Source: PWQG01 sp040882255 (lineage in GTDB: Bacteria > Pseudomonadota > Gammaproteobacteria > Pseudomonadales > Pseudohongiellaceae). From it: a stretch of 64,000 nucleotides of DNA. The notes beneath the pieces were generated by a model. That model was not told where the DNA came from and made no database searches. It worked only from the letters and a program-made list of their open reading frames with translations. Positions 51,209-58,953 of the stretch are shown here, piece by piece. Both the position numbers and the translations under genes were made by a program. Where the stretch lies: NCBI GenBank assembly GCA_040882255.1, contig JBBEBP010000028.1, positions 1 to 64,000 of the forward strand, read 5' to 3'. Position 1 is the first letter of the stretch. Every line of letters starts with the position of its first letter.

Positions 51209-52053
51209 TTAGTGGCCAGCCACTCCAATCCATCGATCACGCGCGGACCGGCGCGGCTGAAGTGGGCATTGCCGTCGCCGATCAGCACCCGTCCTTCCTG
51301 CACCGCGCGCAGCCTCTGCCAGCGCGTATCATCTGCCAGTATCTGCAGCGCTTCGCGGGAACCGGCTTCAGAATAGCCGCAGCACGCAACCAGTACCCGG
51401 TCGGGGTCGCTGTCGTGGATCGCGTCCCAGTCCACGGCTCCCGACCGCTCACCGGACTGCACCAGCACGCTCTCCCCGCCCAGCAATTCGATCAGATCGG
51501 GAATCCAGTGGCCACCGATGAATGGCGGTTGCAGCCACTCGAGGAACATTACCCGTTCGCCCTGCAATGGCGCCAGACCGGCAACTCTGTCGGCCCGTTG
51601 ACGCAGAGAGGCGACCAGCGTCTCTCCTTCGTCGACGGCATCGATCACCCCGGCGGTCCGCAGGATATCTCCGTAGATGTCCTCAAGCGTGGACGCGTCC
51701 AACTCGATCAGCTCCGGCCTGGACGATAGTGCGGCGACGGCCCGGTAGACGTCGCCGCCTGAGACGGCGCAGATGTCACACAAGGTCTGGCTGATGATGA
51801 CGTCGGGCGCCAGTCGTTCCAGTGTCTCGATATCCAGGTCGTAAAGGCCTTCGCCTCGCGCCAGGCGGTCTCGCACGAAATCATCGATGGTCTGCTGCGA
51901 CTGTTCCACGGGTACGCCGGTGCGGGTCAGCACCGGGCGGTCCAGGATCGCCGGAGGGTGGTCGCAGCTGTGCGAGATGCCCACCAATTGATCCTGCCTG
52001 CCCAGCGCGCAGACTATCTCGGTGGCGCTGGGCAGCAGGGAGACGATCCTCAT
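51157..52053 (-). CDS. BtuF-like cobalamin-binding protein
   Basis: A 298-residue periplasmic-binding-protein fold: MRIVSLLPSATEIVCALG starts the first lobe, with GISHSCDHPP, LAPDVIISQTLCDICAVSG, RVMFLEWLQPPFIGGHWIPD and DPDRVLVACCGYS as B12-binding-family segments. There is no signal peptide at ATG 52053. The last 15 residues (PRGSEKRKRGTVPVF) are encoded by the 48-bp hairpin repeat, so the native C-terminus has been replaced. It overlaps the upstream membrane-protein gene by 4 bases and is under the cobalamin riboswitch. Confidence 0.82.
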   Translation of the reverse strand: MRIVSLLPSATEIVCALGRQDQLVGISHSCDHPPAILDRPVLTRTGVPVEQSQQTIDDFVRDRLARGEGLYDLDIETLERLAPDVIISQTLCDICAVSGGDVYRAVAALSSRPELIELDASTLEDIYGDILRTAGVIDAVDEGETLVASLRQRADRVAGLAPLQGERVMFLEWLQPPFIGGHWIPDLIELLGGESVLVQSGERSGAVDWDAIHDSDPDRVLVACCGYSEAGSREALQILADDTRWQRLRAVQEGRVLIGDGNAHFSRAGPRVIDGLEWLATKGPRGSEKRKRGTVPVF

Positions 52054-52586
52054 CGCGCGGGGGCTTCCCGGGACGCAGCGGCATGGTAGCGCTGAAAGAA
52101 GGCCCAGGCCGAGAACAGCAGCGCGGTGTAGAGCGCGTCGCCGAACAGCGAGTGGCCGAAGTAGGGAATTGCCGCGACATAGCACTCCACCAGTCCGGCC
52201 CAGGTGGGCGGATAGTACAGCAGCCAGGCGGCGAAATTGGATACCACGAAGAAAAACAGCGCCGAGCACAACGCGCTGCCCGCAACTCGCGAGACGGTGC
52301 GGGATCGGGCCAGCAGCACACGGCCGATCACCGCGCTGCCGGCAAAGCCCAGGTACACCAGGGCCATGGCCGGGAGCTCATAGAAGCCCGTGAAGGCGTC
52401 GCCGATCAGCAGGGCGGCGACGGGCAGCAGCCAGGCGGCACGGGTCGGCAGCACGGCGCCGGCGAACAGTCCGAGCGCGCCGATCGGCGTGACATTGTCG
52501 GGATGGGGAAGCAGCCGCATGGCGGCCACGATGATGACCAACAGTCCAATGGCGAGCCACTGGTTTCGATCCAGGGAAGAAGTCAT
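52050..52586 (-). CDS. DUF6580-like putative cobalamin-uptake membrane protein
   Basis: A 178-residue integral membrane protein with about five or six helices (LAIGLLVIIVAAMRLLPHPD, NVTPIGALGLFAGAV, WLLPVAALLIGDAFTGFYEL). The motif PHPDNVTPIGALGLFAGA is the one I associate with DUF6580, thought to be an ECF-transporter-type substrate component. I chose ATG 52586, with AAGGAG six bases upstream. Its position directly behind a cobalamin riboswitch and before a BtuF-like gene supports a role in B12 or precursor uptake; no ATPase gene is present here. Confidence 0.75.
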   Translation of the reverse strand: MTSSLDRNQWLAIGLLVIIVAAMRLLPHPDNVTPIGALGLFAGAVLPTRAAWLLPVAALLIGDAFTGFYELPAMALVYLGFAGSAVIGRVLLARSRTVSRVAGSALCSALFFFVVSNFAAWLLYYPPTWAGLVECYVAAIPYFGHSLFGDALYTALLFSAWAFFQRYHAAASREAPAR

Positions 52587-52630
52587 TCCGGTCTCCTTCA
52601 TGCTCTCACCCGAGCACGGTTGTGGGATGT

Positions 52631-52826
52631 CGCCTGCAGGCCGGTCTCCGGGCTGACAGAGGATCACCGGGATTCCACGAAAGGAGATCCGCTGATCGGG
52701 CCGTGACCCCTTCCCGTCCTGCCGGACAGTGGTACTGGTCATGGCCGCTGCTCTGCTTACCGTTGCGGGGGCAGCGCCGGTCTCTCACCGGCTTCCCGTT
52801 TCACTCCCGTATGGGGAGCACCTGAA
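52631..52826 (-). promoter_or_regulatory. Cobalamin riboswitch
   Basis: Read on the minus strand, GGTGCTCCCCAT, GGGAAGCCGGTGAGAGACC, CTGCCCCCGCAACGGTAAGC, CCACTGTCCGGCAGGACGGG and the B12 box AGCCCGGAGACCGGCC occur in the canonical order. It controls the membrane protein and btuF-like genes, which should be switched off when adenosylcobalamin is plentiful. Confidence 0.95.
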
Positions 52827-52878
52827 GCGTAGAGAACGATAGTCGGCGCGGGGTGGGTTGTCAATGCAAAGGGCTTCA

Positions 52879-52903
52879 GAAAACAGGGACTGTCCCTGTT
52901 TTC
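52879..52903. repeat. GGGACTGTCCC-family palindrome
   Basis: GAAAACAGGGAC-T-GTCCCTGTTTTC: a 12-bp perfect palindrome between the riboswitch promoter region and the convergent CopG-like gene. Confidence 0.85.
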
Positions 52904-52941
52904 CCAAAAAGTGGATCAGGGTGTTGGGTGTCCGGCGCTCG

Positions 52942-53172
52942 TCACAGTGACCCCCGCTCTACGTCCGTGTCTTCATGAGTCTGAAATTCGTCTGGTGATG
53001 GAAAATCCCTCCAGGTTCCCGGGAGTCCTCGCACCGTGGCTGGCCATTCATCTACCAGCTTTTCCCGAATCACACTGGCAATCCATTTACTTTTCGAGAG
53101 CTTCATGGCGCTGGCGTTGGCAGCCACTTTCCGTGCCGTCTCGTCGTCCAGATAAATCGTGATCTTACCCAT
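52942..53172 (-). CDS. CopG/ribbon-helix-helix protein (antitoxin-like)
   Basis: A 76-residue protein: MGKITIYLDDETARKVAANA then SAMKLSKSKWIASVIREKLV is a ribbon-helix-helix core, followed by a tail (WRDFPSPDEFQTHEDTDVER) like that of antitoxins. The start at 53172 fits the core. No toxin of its own is present; it follows mazEF on the same strand after a 57-base gap and might be an added regulator or the remnant of a second module. Confidence 0.78.
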   Translation of the reverse strand: MGKITIYLDDETARKVAANASAMKLSKSKWIASVIREKLVDEWPATVRGLPGTWRDFPSPDEFQTHEDTDVERGSL

Positions 53173-53229
53173 GGCATCAACCTCAATCAATTTACGTCTA
53201 TTCCCGGTTTTGCGCGCAAACCCGTTCGG

Positions 53230-53580
53230 CTATTCCAGTAGTTCGTGGGCGCCGATCAGTGGCAACAGGCGGACCAGTACCGCTTCCATCGTGCTGGAAT
53301 CCGCTTGCGTGATACGGGCCGCCTTGCGGTGCCGCCAGGACAGCGTCTGGATCAGACTGGAGGCCACCACAGAAGGTTGGTCCAGACCCTCTACCGGCAC
53401 TTCGGTGGGGTGGCCACGGATGCTCGTGCTGACCGGGCAGCAGATCAGCAGGCCGGTCTGCTGGTTGTACTGCTCCGACGACAGCACCAGAGCAGGCCTG
53501 TACTTGCCGATTTCCTTACCGCGTGTCGGTTCGAAATCCAGCCAGATGATATCCCTTCGCCGCGGCACATACAGTTCCAT
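53230..53580 (-). CDS. mazF: MazF/PemK family mRNA interferase
   Basis: A 116-residue MazF-like toxin: YVPRRRDIIWLDFEPTRGKE, YRPALVLSSEQYNQQTGLLI, CCPVSTS and the terminal LVRLLPLIGAHELLE. These are RNases that cut mRNA at short sequences. Its start shares one base with the mazE stop (TGATG). Confidence 0.92.
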   Translation of the reverse strand: MELYVPRRRDIIWLDFEPTRGKEIGKYRPALVLSSEQYNQQTGLLICCPVSTSIRGHPTEVPVEGLDQPSVVASSLIQTLSWRHRKAARITQADSSTMEAVLVRLLPLIGAHELLE

Positions 53581-53840
53581 CAGTCTCCCCATTCCTCCTG
53601 GTCGGGTATGGCTGCTTCATCCGCATGAGCAGTCCGGGCATCCAGTCCGGTCAACAGTTCCTGCTCTGAAAAAGGCAGACGCAATGCCGGTTTCTCCCGG
53701 CGGGCGGCCTCGATGATGATCTTTCCATCGCGGACTTCCACTGACACCGGGCTGGTAATATCCAGCCTGGCCTGCGCCAGAATGCTGCGTGACAGACGGA
53801 TGGCGGCACTGTTGCCCCAGCGTTTGATTTCCTGTTGCAT
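53580..53840 (-). CDS. mazE: MazE family antitoxin
   Basis: An 86-residue AbrB-fold antitoxin: MQQEIKRWGNSAAIRLSRSI is the typical MazE/PemI start, then VSVEVRDGKIIIEAARR, and an acidic tail (LDARTAHADEAAIPDQEEWG) that binds MazF. I chose ATG 53840. Promoter and operator should lie at about 53841-53900. Confidence 0.92.
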   Translation of the reverse strand: MQQEIKRWGNSAAIRLSRSILAQARLDITSPVSVEVRDGKIIIEAARREKPALRLPFSEQELLTGLDARTAHADEAAIPDQEEWGD

Positions 53841-53956
53841 GGTACACTCGCACGATGTAGATACGTTTGTGTCTACAATAGTGTTCCATACGGCGTCTGT
53901 CAATCAGCAGCGTAGCGCAGCACGAGGAATCCGGCCAATGAAGCCGGAAGGCCGGA

Positions 53957-53993
53957 TTGACAAATGCCAATATGTCTATTAGTCTGGACATAT
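53957..53993 (+). promoter_or_regulatory. arsR promoter and ArsR operator
   Basis: TTGACA at 53957-53962. ATATGTC (53970-53976) and GACATAT (53987-53993) form a spaced palindrome that runs into the arsR start codon, so bound ArsR would block the transcription start. The distance suggests a very short or absent mRNA leader. Confidence 0.7.
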
Positions 53994-54369
53994 GGAAATG
54001 AATACTGCCACCCGCATACTGTCCTCTCTCTCGCAGGATACCCGCCTGCGGGTGTTCCGCCTGCTGATCGAGTTCGGAGCCAGCGGCGCGCCGGCCGGCC
54101 GCCTCAGCGAAGAGCTGGAAGTACCGCACAACACCCTGTCTTTTCATCTCTCCCACCTGTCCCATGCCGGGCTGGTGCATTCGCGAAAGGAAGGCCGCTC
54201 GGTGATCTACACCGCGGACCCCGGCGCCATGGATCAGCTGATCGCTTACCTGCGGGAGAACTGCTGCGTCCGGGAGGAGCGTGAAGGGGAGGCGTGCAGT
54301 CTTGATGAAGATCGCTCGCCCGCCGATTCATCCACTGTCAATCAACGGAAAGAGAGCAATACTGCATGA
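53992..54369 (+). CDS. arsR: ArsR/SmtB arsenite-responsive repressor
   Basis: A 125-residue winged-helix repressor: DTRLRVFRLLIEFG, then VPHNTLSFHLSHLSHAGLVH as recognition helix and RSVIYTADP as wing. No CVCDL-type site in the DNA-binding helix; instead C91-C92 and C102 lie at the C-terminus, like the C-terminal cysteines of the Acidithiobacillus ArsR type. ATG 53992 or 53998. It overlaps acr3 by 4 bases. Confidence 0.9.
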   Translation: MEMNTATRILSSLSQDTRLRVFRLLIEFGASGAPAGRLSEELEVPHNTLSFHLSHLSHAGLVHSRKEGRSVIYTADPGAMDQLIAYLRENCCVREEREGEACSLDEDRSPADSSTVNQRKESNTA

Positions 54370-55463
54370 GCCACTCGTCTTCCCCTATCGGTTTTTTCGA
54401 ACGCTACCTGTATGTCTGGGTGGCGGCCTGTATCGTCGCTGGCATCGGTCTGGGCAACCTGCTGCCTGGCGTGTTTGGCGCGCTGTCCGAGCTGGAGTAT
54501 GGCTCGGTCAACTTTGTGGTGGCGGTGCTGATCTGGTTCATGGTCTACCCCATGATGGTAGCCGTCGATTTCGGCAGCCTGAGGCGCATTCATGAACGCC
54601 CCAAGGGGCTGATCATCACCCTTGTCGTCAACTGGCTGATCAAGCCGTTCACCATGGCGGCGCTCGGGGTGCTGTTCTTCGAGTGGCTTTTTGTTGATCT
54701 GATCGATCCCGCCAATGCCAGCCAGTACATTGCCGGCATGATCCTGCTGGGCGCGGCGCCCTGTACGGCCATGGTATTCATCTGGTCGCAGCTCACCCGG
54801 GGGGACGCCACCTACACCCTGGCCCAGGTCGCATTGAATGACGTCATCATGATCTTTGCGTTCGCGCCGATCGTCGCCTTGTTGCTTGGGGTGACGGACC
54901 TGGAGGTGCCCTGGGAGACGCTGGTGCTGTCCGTGGGGCTCTATGTCGTGATTCCGCTGATTGCCGGTGTGCTCACTCGTCAGAGGCTCAGTGCCGGCGC
55001 CGATTCCGTGGTGCAGGCGGATCAGGCGGTGGCGCGGTTCACTGGCCGGGTCAAGCCGCTGTCGGTCATCGGTCTGCTGGCGACGGTCGTGTTGCTGTTT
55101 GGTTTCCAGGGGCAGGTCATCCTGGAGCAACCGTTCCTGATCCTGCTGATTGCGATCCCCTTGTTGATCCAGTCCTACGGCATTTTCGGTCTGGCATACG
55201 CGGCCGCGCGATTGTGGAAAGTGCCGTTCAACGTGGCGGCGCCCTGTGCGCTGATCGGCACGTCCAATTTCTTCGAGCTGGCGGTAGCGGTGGCCATCGG
55301 CCTGTTCGGACTCAATTCCGGAGCGGCGCTGGTCACCGTGGTCGGCGTGCTGGTGGAAGTGCCGGTGATGCTGTCCCTGGTGGCCTTCGCCAACCGCACC
55401 CGTCACTGGTTCCCGTCGGCCGGGCCGGAATCTTCATCAGGAGGACATGAGCATGTTCAGTAA
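54366..55463 (+). CDS. arsB: ACR3-type arsenite efflux transporter
   Basis: A 365-residue transporter with ten membrane spans. The conserved cysteine in LLGAAPCTAMVFIWSQLTRG is the arsenite-binding residue of ACR3, and ALNDVIMIFAFAPIVALLLG and PCALIGTSNFFELAVAVAI are family segments. It exports As(III) driven by proton motive force. Coupled to arsR by an ATGA overlap and followed, with a 17-base overlap, by a universal stress protein gene. Confidence 0.93.
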   Translation: MSHSSSPIGFFERYLYVWVAACIVAGIGLGNLLPGVFGALSELEYGSVNFVVAVLIWFMVYPMMVAVDFGSLRRIHERPKGLIITLVVNWLIKPFTMAALGVLFFEWLFVDLIDPANASQYIAGMILLGAAPCTAMVFIWSQLTRGDATYTLAQVALNDVIMIFAFAPIVALLLGVTDLEVPWETLVLSVGLYVVIPLIAGVLTRQRLSAGADSVVQADQAVARFTGRVKPLSVIGLLATVVLLFGFQGQVILEQPFLILLIAIPLLIQSYGIFGLAYAAARLWKVPFNVAAPCALIGTSNFFELAVAVAIGLFGLNSGAALVTVVGVLVEVPVMLSLVAFANRTRHWFPSAGPESSSGGHEHVQ

Positions 55464-56295
55464 AGCACTGATTGCCCTGGATCTGTCGCCGTCGGAGCAG
55501 CCGATCCTGGATTGCCTGCCCGGGCTGCGGGCCTGGGGCCTGGAAGAGCTGGTCCTGACCCACGTCATGCCGGTTGGCTACATGCAGGGTCTGCCGCAGA
55601 GCCATGAAACCGAGTACCGGGACTGGCTGGACAAGCTGGCGACGCCGCTGCGTGAAGCAGGTTTCGTCGTCACGACAGTGCTGCGCAGCAGTGGCCGTCC
55701 GGCTGAAGAAATTCTGACGGTGGCGGATGAGGTGAAGGCCTCATTGGTCATCGTCGGTTCCCGCGGACATAACCGGGTCAGCCGGATGTTTCTTGGCAGC
55801 GTGGCCAGGGAAGTGGTCCGCAAGTCGCAGAAGCCGGTGCTGCTGGAGTGGATCGAGCCCGGTGACGGTCAGGGTGAACACCGGTGTGACGCTGTCTGTC
55901 TGGATACGTTGCGCCATGTTGTACTGAGCACGGACTTGTCCGGCAATGCTGCAGCGGCGGCGGATGCTGCCGTGCTGCTGGCGGGCGGTGCGAAGCGGGT
56001 CGACTGCCTGCATGTGAACGAAAATAACGGGGCCGGCGCAACGTCACCCGGCACCGGTGCGCAGGACAGACTGGAAACGCTGCTCGCCCGCATCCGCGAA
56101 GCCGGCAGCAACGGGGAGGCCGTCGTGCTGGACGGACGACCCTCCGCCGTCATCGCAGGGTATGCGAAAGACCATGATGTGTCATTGATTGTAGTCGGCA
56201 AACGAGGCAGCAATCCCGTCGAGAGTCTCTTCACGGGCAGCACGGCGGCCAATCTCTGCGAAATCGCCGGGCGTCCTGTGCTGATGGTGCCCTGA
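55447..56295 (+). CDS. Tandem universal stress protein
   Basis: A 282-residue protein with two UspA domains (about 4-140 and 155-282). The ATP-loop motifs are VGSRGHNRVSRMFLGSVARE in the first and VGKRGSNPVESLFTGSTAAN in the second, both close to G-2x-G-9x-G(S/T). It overlaps the end of arsB, with GGAGG before ATG 55447, so it is part of the arsenic operon. A role in arsenic stress signalling is inferred. Confidence 0.88.
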   Translation: MSMFSKALIALDLSPSEQPILDCLPGLRAWGLEELVLTHVMPVGYMQGLPQSHETEYRDWLDKLATPLREAGFVVTTVLRSSGRPAEEILTVADEVKASLVIVGSRGHNRVSRMFLGSVAREVVRKSQKPVLLEWIEPGDGQGEHRCDAVCLDTLRHVVLSTDLSGNAAAAADAAVLLAGGAKRVDCLHVNENNGAGATSPGTGAQDRLETLLARIREAGSNGEAVVLDGRPSAVIAGYAKDHDVSLIVVGKRGSNPVESLFTGSTAANLCEIAGRPVLMVP

Positions 56296-56417
56296 AAACC
56301 TGCGCGGGTATCTCTGCGACACCATGCCGCATTGTTGTCCTGTGGAATGTCCGTGACAATAATTGAAGCGTGCGGTTCATTTTCTGGCCGTGCTCTTATC
56401 ATCACAGGAGCCGTCAC

Positions 56418-58250
56418 ATGAAAATACCGATGCCCCGATCCTTTCTCGCCGTTCCGCTGATGGCTATTTCCGCCTTCACGTTCGCGGATACCGACGTCGC
56501 GGATGCCTGGCGCGCCTTCACGCAGGCCAGGGGCGTTCCGTCTTCGATCAACGCGGCCGCGGATCACGCGCTGGCCGAAACCGCTTTCCGGCCCATCCCG
56601 GCGATTGATCCGGACGAGATCGAACAGGACCGGCTGCAACTGGGCTTCAGTCTCTTTCATGAGCGCCGCTTGTCCCGTGATGGCACGGAGGCGTGTAACA
56701 CCTGCCATTCCGGTATGCGGGGTGGTGGCGATGGCCGTACCGTGGCGATCGGTATCAATGACGCCGAGGGTCTGCTCAATACGCCCACTACTTTCAATGC
56801 GGTATTCAATTTCCGCCAGTTCCGGGACGGCCGGGCACTCACGCTGGCCGAGCAGGCGCTGGGGCCGATCGAAAGCCCGATTGAAATGGGTCACAACCTG
56901 GACGAGGTAGAGGCAATGCTTTCCGCGGACGAGGCCTACGCGGCGCAGTTTGCGTCCGTCTATCCCGACGGAGTGACCCGCGAGAACCTGGGTGATGCCC
57001 TGGCCTATTTCCAGACCATCATGTTCACCCGCAGTGATTCGGCTTTTCTGGAAGCGCTGGACGGTCGCGGTGAACCCCTGAATAAACAGGAGCAGCGAGG
57101 ACTGGAACGTTTCCAGGCGGTGGGTTGTGTCAGTTGTCACAATGGCATCGGCATCGGTGGTAACTCCTACCAGCAGCTGGGCGCGGCCATTCCCTACTAC
57201 CAGGAACATCGTCCGGCCAACGAGGCGGACAATGGTGTGTATGACCGTACTGCCCGTGAGCAGGATCTTCATGTGTTCAAGGTGCCGACAATGCATGATA
57301 TCGCCCGCACCGGTCCGTATTTCCACGACGGCAGTGTGGAGACGCTGGAAGAGGCGGTGGACGAGATGGCCGAGCATCAGCTGGGCCGGGAGCTGAGTGA
57401 GCAAGACGTGTCGGACATCGTCGCCTTTCTGCATACCCTGGGCGACGGGCGCATGATGGGCAGCATGAACCGCATGGGTGGCATGCGCGGTATGGGTATG
57501 GGCATGGGTATGCGGATGCGTGGACCGGGCCGTGGTATGGGGTCCCGGTCGGAGCGCTCCGGTGAGGCGGATGCAGCCGCCGTAAATTCAGTAGCCGAAG
57601 GGGGCGCTGTATCCGCTCCGGAGAAACCGGAACCCGGCGTCCATCACAATGCCTACCTGTCTGCAATCGATACAGTGGAGCAGTCCATGGAGGGGATTGC
57701 CCGCGAAATGGACCGGGTCATTGATGGCCAGGTCGCCCACTTTGATTTCCTGCAGTATGAACACATCGAGCTGTTGCGTCATGCCAGGGCGCTGGCCCAT
57801 CCGCCGGCAGCGCTTGCCGAAGCGCAGCGGGCGGCAGCGACTCGTCAGGCGAACGCGATCCTGGAGACCGCGCAATCCCTGGAGTGGCTGATCGCCGATG
57901 TACTGCGATCAGTGGCTTCCAGCGATACGGCAGTTCGTACGATCAATGATCTGGCCGATGCGCCTCAATTCGGAATCGATGTTCAGCGGTCACTGCGGAG
58001 CCTGGCGGAAGCGGCGCTACAATATCGGGAGTCACCTGATGCGGACCACGAAGCGCAATTGGCGGAACAGGCGGGGAAAGTGCAGGAACGGTTGAACGGG
58101 GAGTTCGCAGCCTTGCTGGCGCGGCAGGTATCGCTACTGAGCGATCACGCTGCGCGTGTCCCGGCGCTTCGCCAGCAACTGTCCGAGCTGGGTCTGAAGG
58201 CCATGACCGCAGCGTTGCGTGAGGACTACCAACGGTCGGCTGTCCGGTAA
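56418..58250 (+). CDS. Di-haem cytochrome c peroxidase-like protein with C-terminal extension
   Basis: A 610-residue exported protein. Signal peptide to TFA; CcpA/MauG-like domain with haem sites C93-NT-C96-H97 and C237-VS-C240-H241, FNAVFNFRQFRDGRA, and VPTMHDIARTGPYFHDGS. A methionine/glycine/arginine-rich linker spans about 345-376. The last ~220 residues are helical and rich in alanine and glutamine, with no family I recognise. Normal peroxidases end near residue 345, so this is a fusion. Its own RBS, about 120 bases after the arsenic operon. Confidence 0.85.
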   Translation: MKIPMPRSFLAVPLMAISAFTFADTDVADAWRAFTQARGVPSSINAAADHALAETAFRPIPAIDPDEIEQDRLQLGFSLFHERRLSRDGTEACNTCHSGMRGGGDGRTVAIGINDAEGLLNTPTTFNAVFNFRQFRDGRALTLAEQALGPIESPIEMGHNLDEVEAMLSADEAYAAQFASVYPDGVTRENLGDALAYFQTIMFTRSDSAFLEALDGRGEPLNKQEQRGLERFQAVGCVSCHNGIGIGGNSYQQLGAAIPYYQEHRPANEADNGVYDRTAREQDLHVFKVPTMHDIARTGPYFHDGSVETLEEAVDEMAEHQLGRELSEQDVSDIVAFLHTLGDGRMMGSMNRMGGMRGMGMGMGMRMRGPGRGMGSRSERSGEADAAAVNSVAEGGAVSAPEKPEPGVHHNAYLSAIDTVEQSMEGIAREMDRVIDGQVAHFDFLQYEHIELLRHARALAHPPAALAEAQRAAATRQANAILETAQSLEWLIADVLRSVASSDTAVRTINDLADAPQFGIDVQRSLRSLAEAALQYRESPDADHEAQLAEQAGKVQERLNGEFAALLARQVSLLSDHAARVPALRQQLSELGLKAMTAALREDYQRSAVR

Positions 58251-58261
58251 CACATGGTTCC

Positions 58262-58590
58262 TCAGGAGCTGGCCCGTTGGAGAACCTCCTGGGCCCATGC
58301 ATTCAGGCTTTTGCCCTCTGCGCCGCCCGCATGGCGGCACTGGCGTGAACCGACGGGTCGAGACGCAGCATCAGTTGTCCGGAATAGGATTTACGGGGCG
58401 CCCGTCCCAACTTGCGGCATGTCTCCAGATAGTCGTCCACGGCTTCTTGAAAAGCGGTCCGGAGAGTGGTAACCGATTCACCATGAAAGCCCACGACATC
58501 GCTGATACCGGCAATGTGACCGACGAAGCATTCATCTTCGTCGCTATATTCGATATGGGCAAAGTATCCTTTGTATCGCATTACATTCAT
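58262..58590 (-). pseudogene. hicB: hicB antitoxin with C-terminal frameshift
   Basis: HicB reads well from ATG 58590 (RYKGYFAHIEYSDEDECFVG, SVTTLRTAFQEAVDDYLETC) to LRLDPSVHASAAMRAAQRA, then stops at 58303. The next frame continues with KSLNAWAQEVLQRASS, the normal end of its DNA-binding domain. One base is missing in a G-run just before (AGAGGGCAAAAGC). Part of the regulatory domain is therefore lost. Confidence 0.8.
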
Positions 58591-58770
58591 GGGTGAATTC
58601 CTGTTCGCTCCAAAAACTCTCGAGCATGTCTCACCTGATAGGGTTTGGCTTCCTTCTCTGGATGAGGGCGATGGAATGTCGCAATAACACCGTGCAACTC
58701 GAACCTCACCCGAGAGCCTCTGCCTTCAATCGTCCGGGCGCCTGGAGCCTTTATATGTGGACTGTTCCAT
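58587..58770 (-). pseudogene. hicA: hicA toxin, 5'-truncated
   Basis: The C-terminal two thirds of HicA are clear (IEGRGSRVRFELHGVIATFH, RPHPEKEAKPYQVRHAREFL) and stop by overlapping the hicB start. Upstream no in-frame start exists; ATG 58770 opens another frame (MEQSTYKGSRRPDD) that stops after 14 codons. The catalytic histidine region of the first strands is missing, so the toxin is dead. Confidence 0.8.
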
Positions 58771-58953
58771 TATATGATATCACATTATGATAGCTTTCCC
58801 TGGCCCACCTCCTTCTACCTTGTCCGGACACCGGGCCAATAGGCCTGCTCATCGGTGGCTGCGGGCTTTCCGTCGCAAACCGGCCGCCGCTGCAACCGGA
58901 ATGCGGTACGCTTGGTGGAGTCCTTCGCGTACAGAAACCAAAGAGGAATTACA

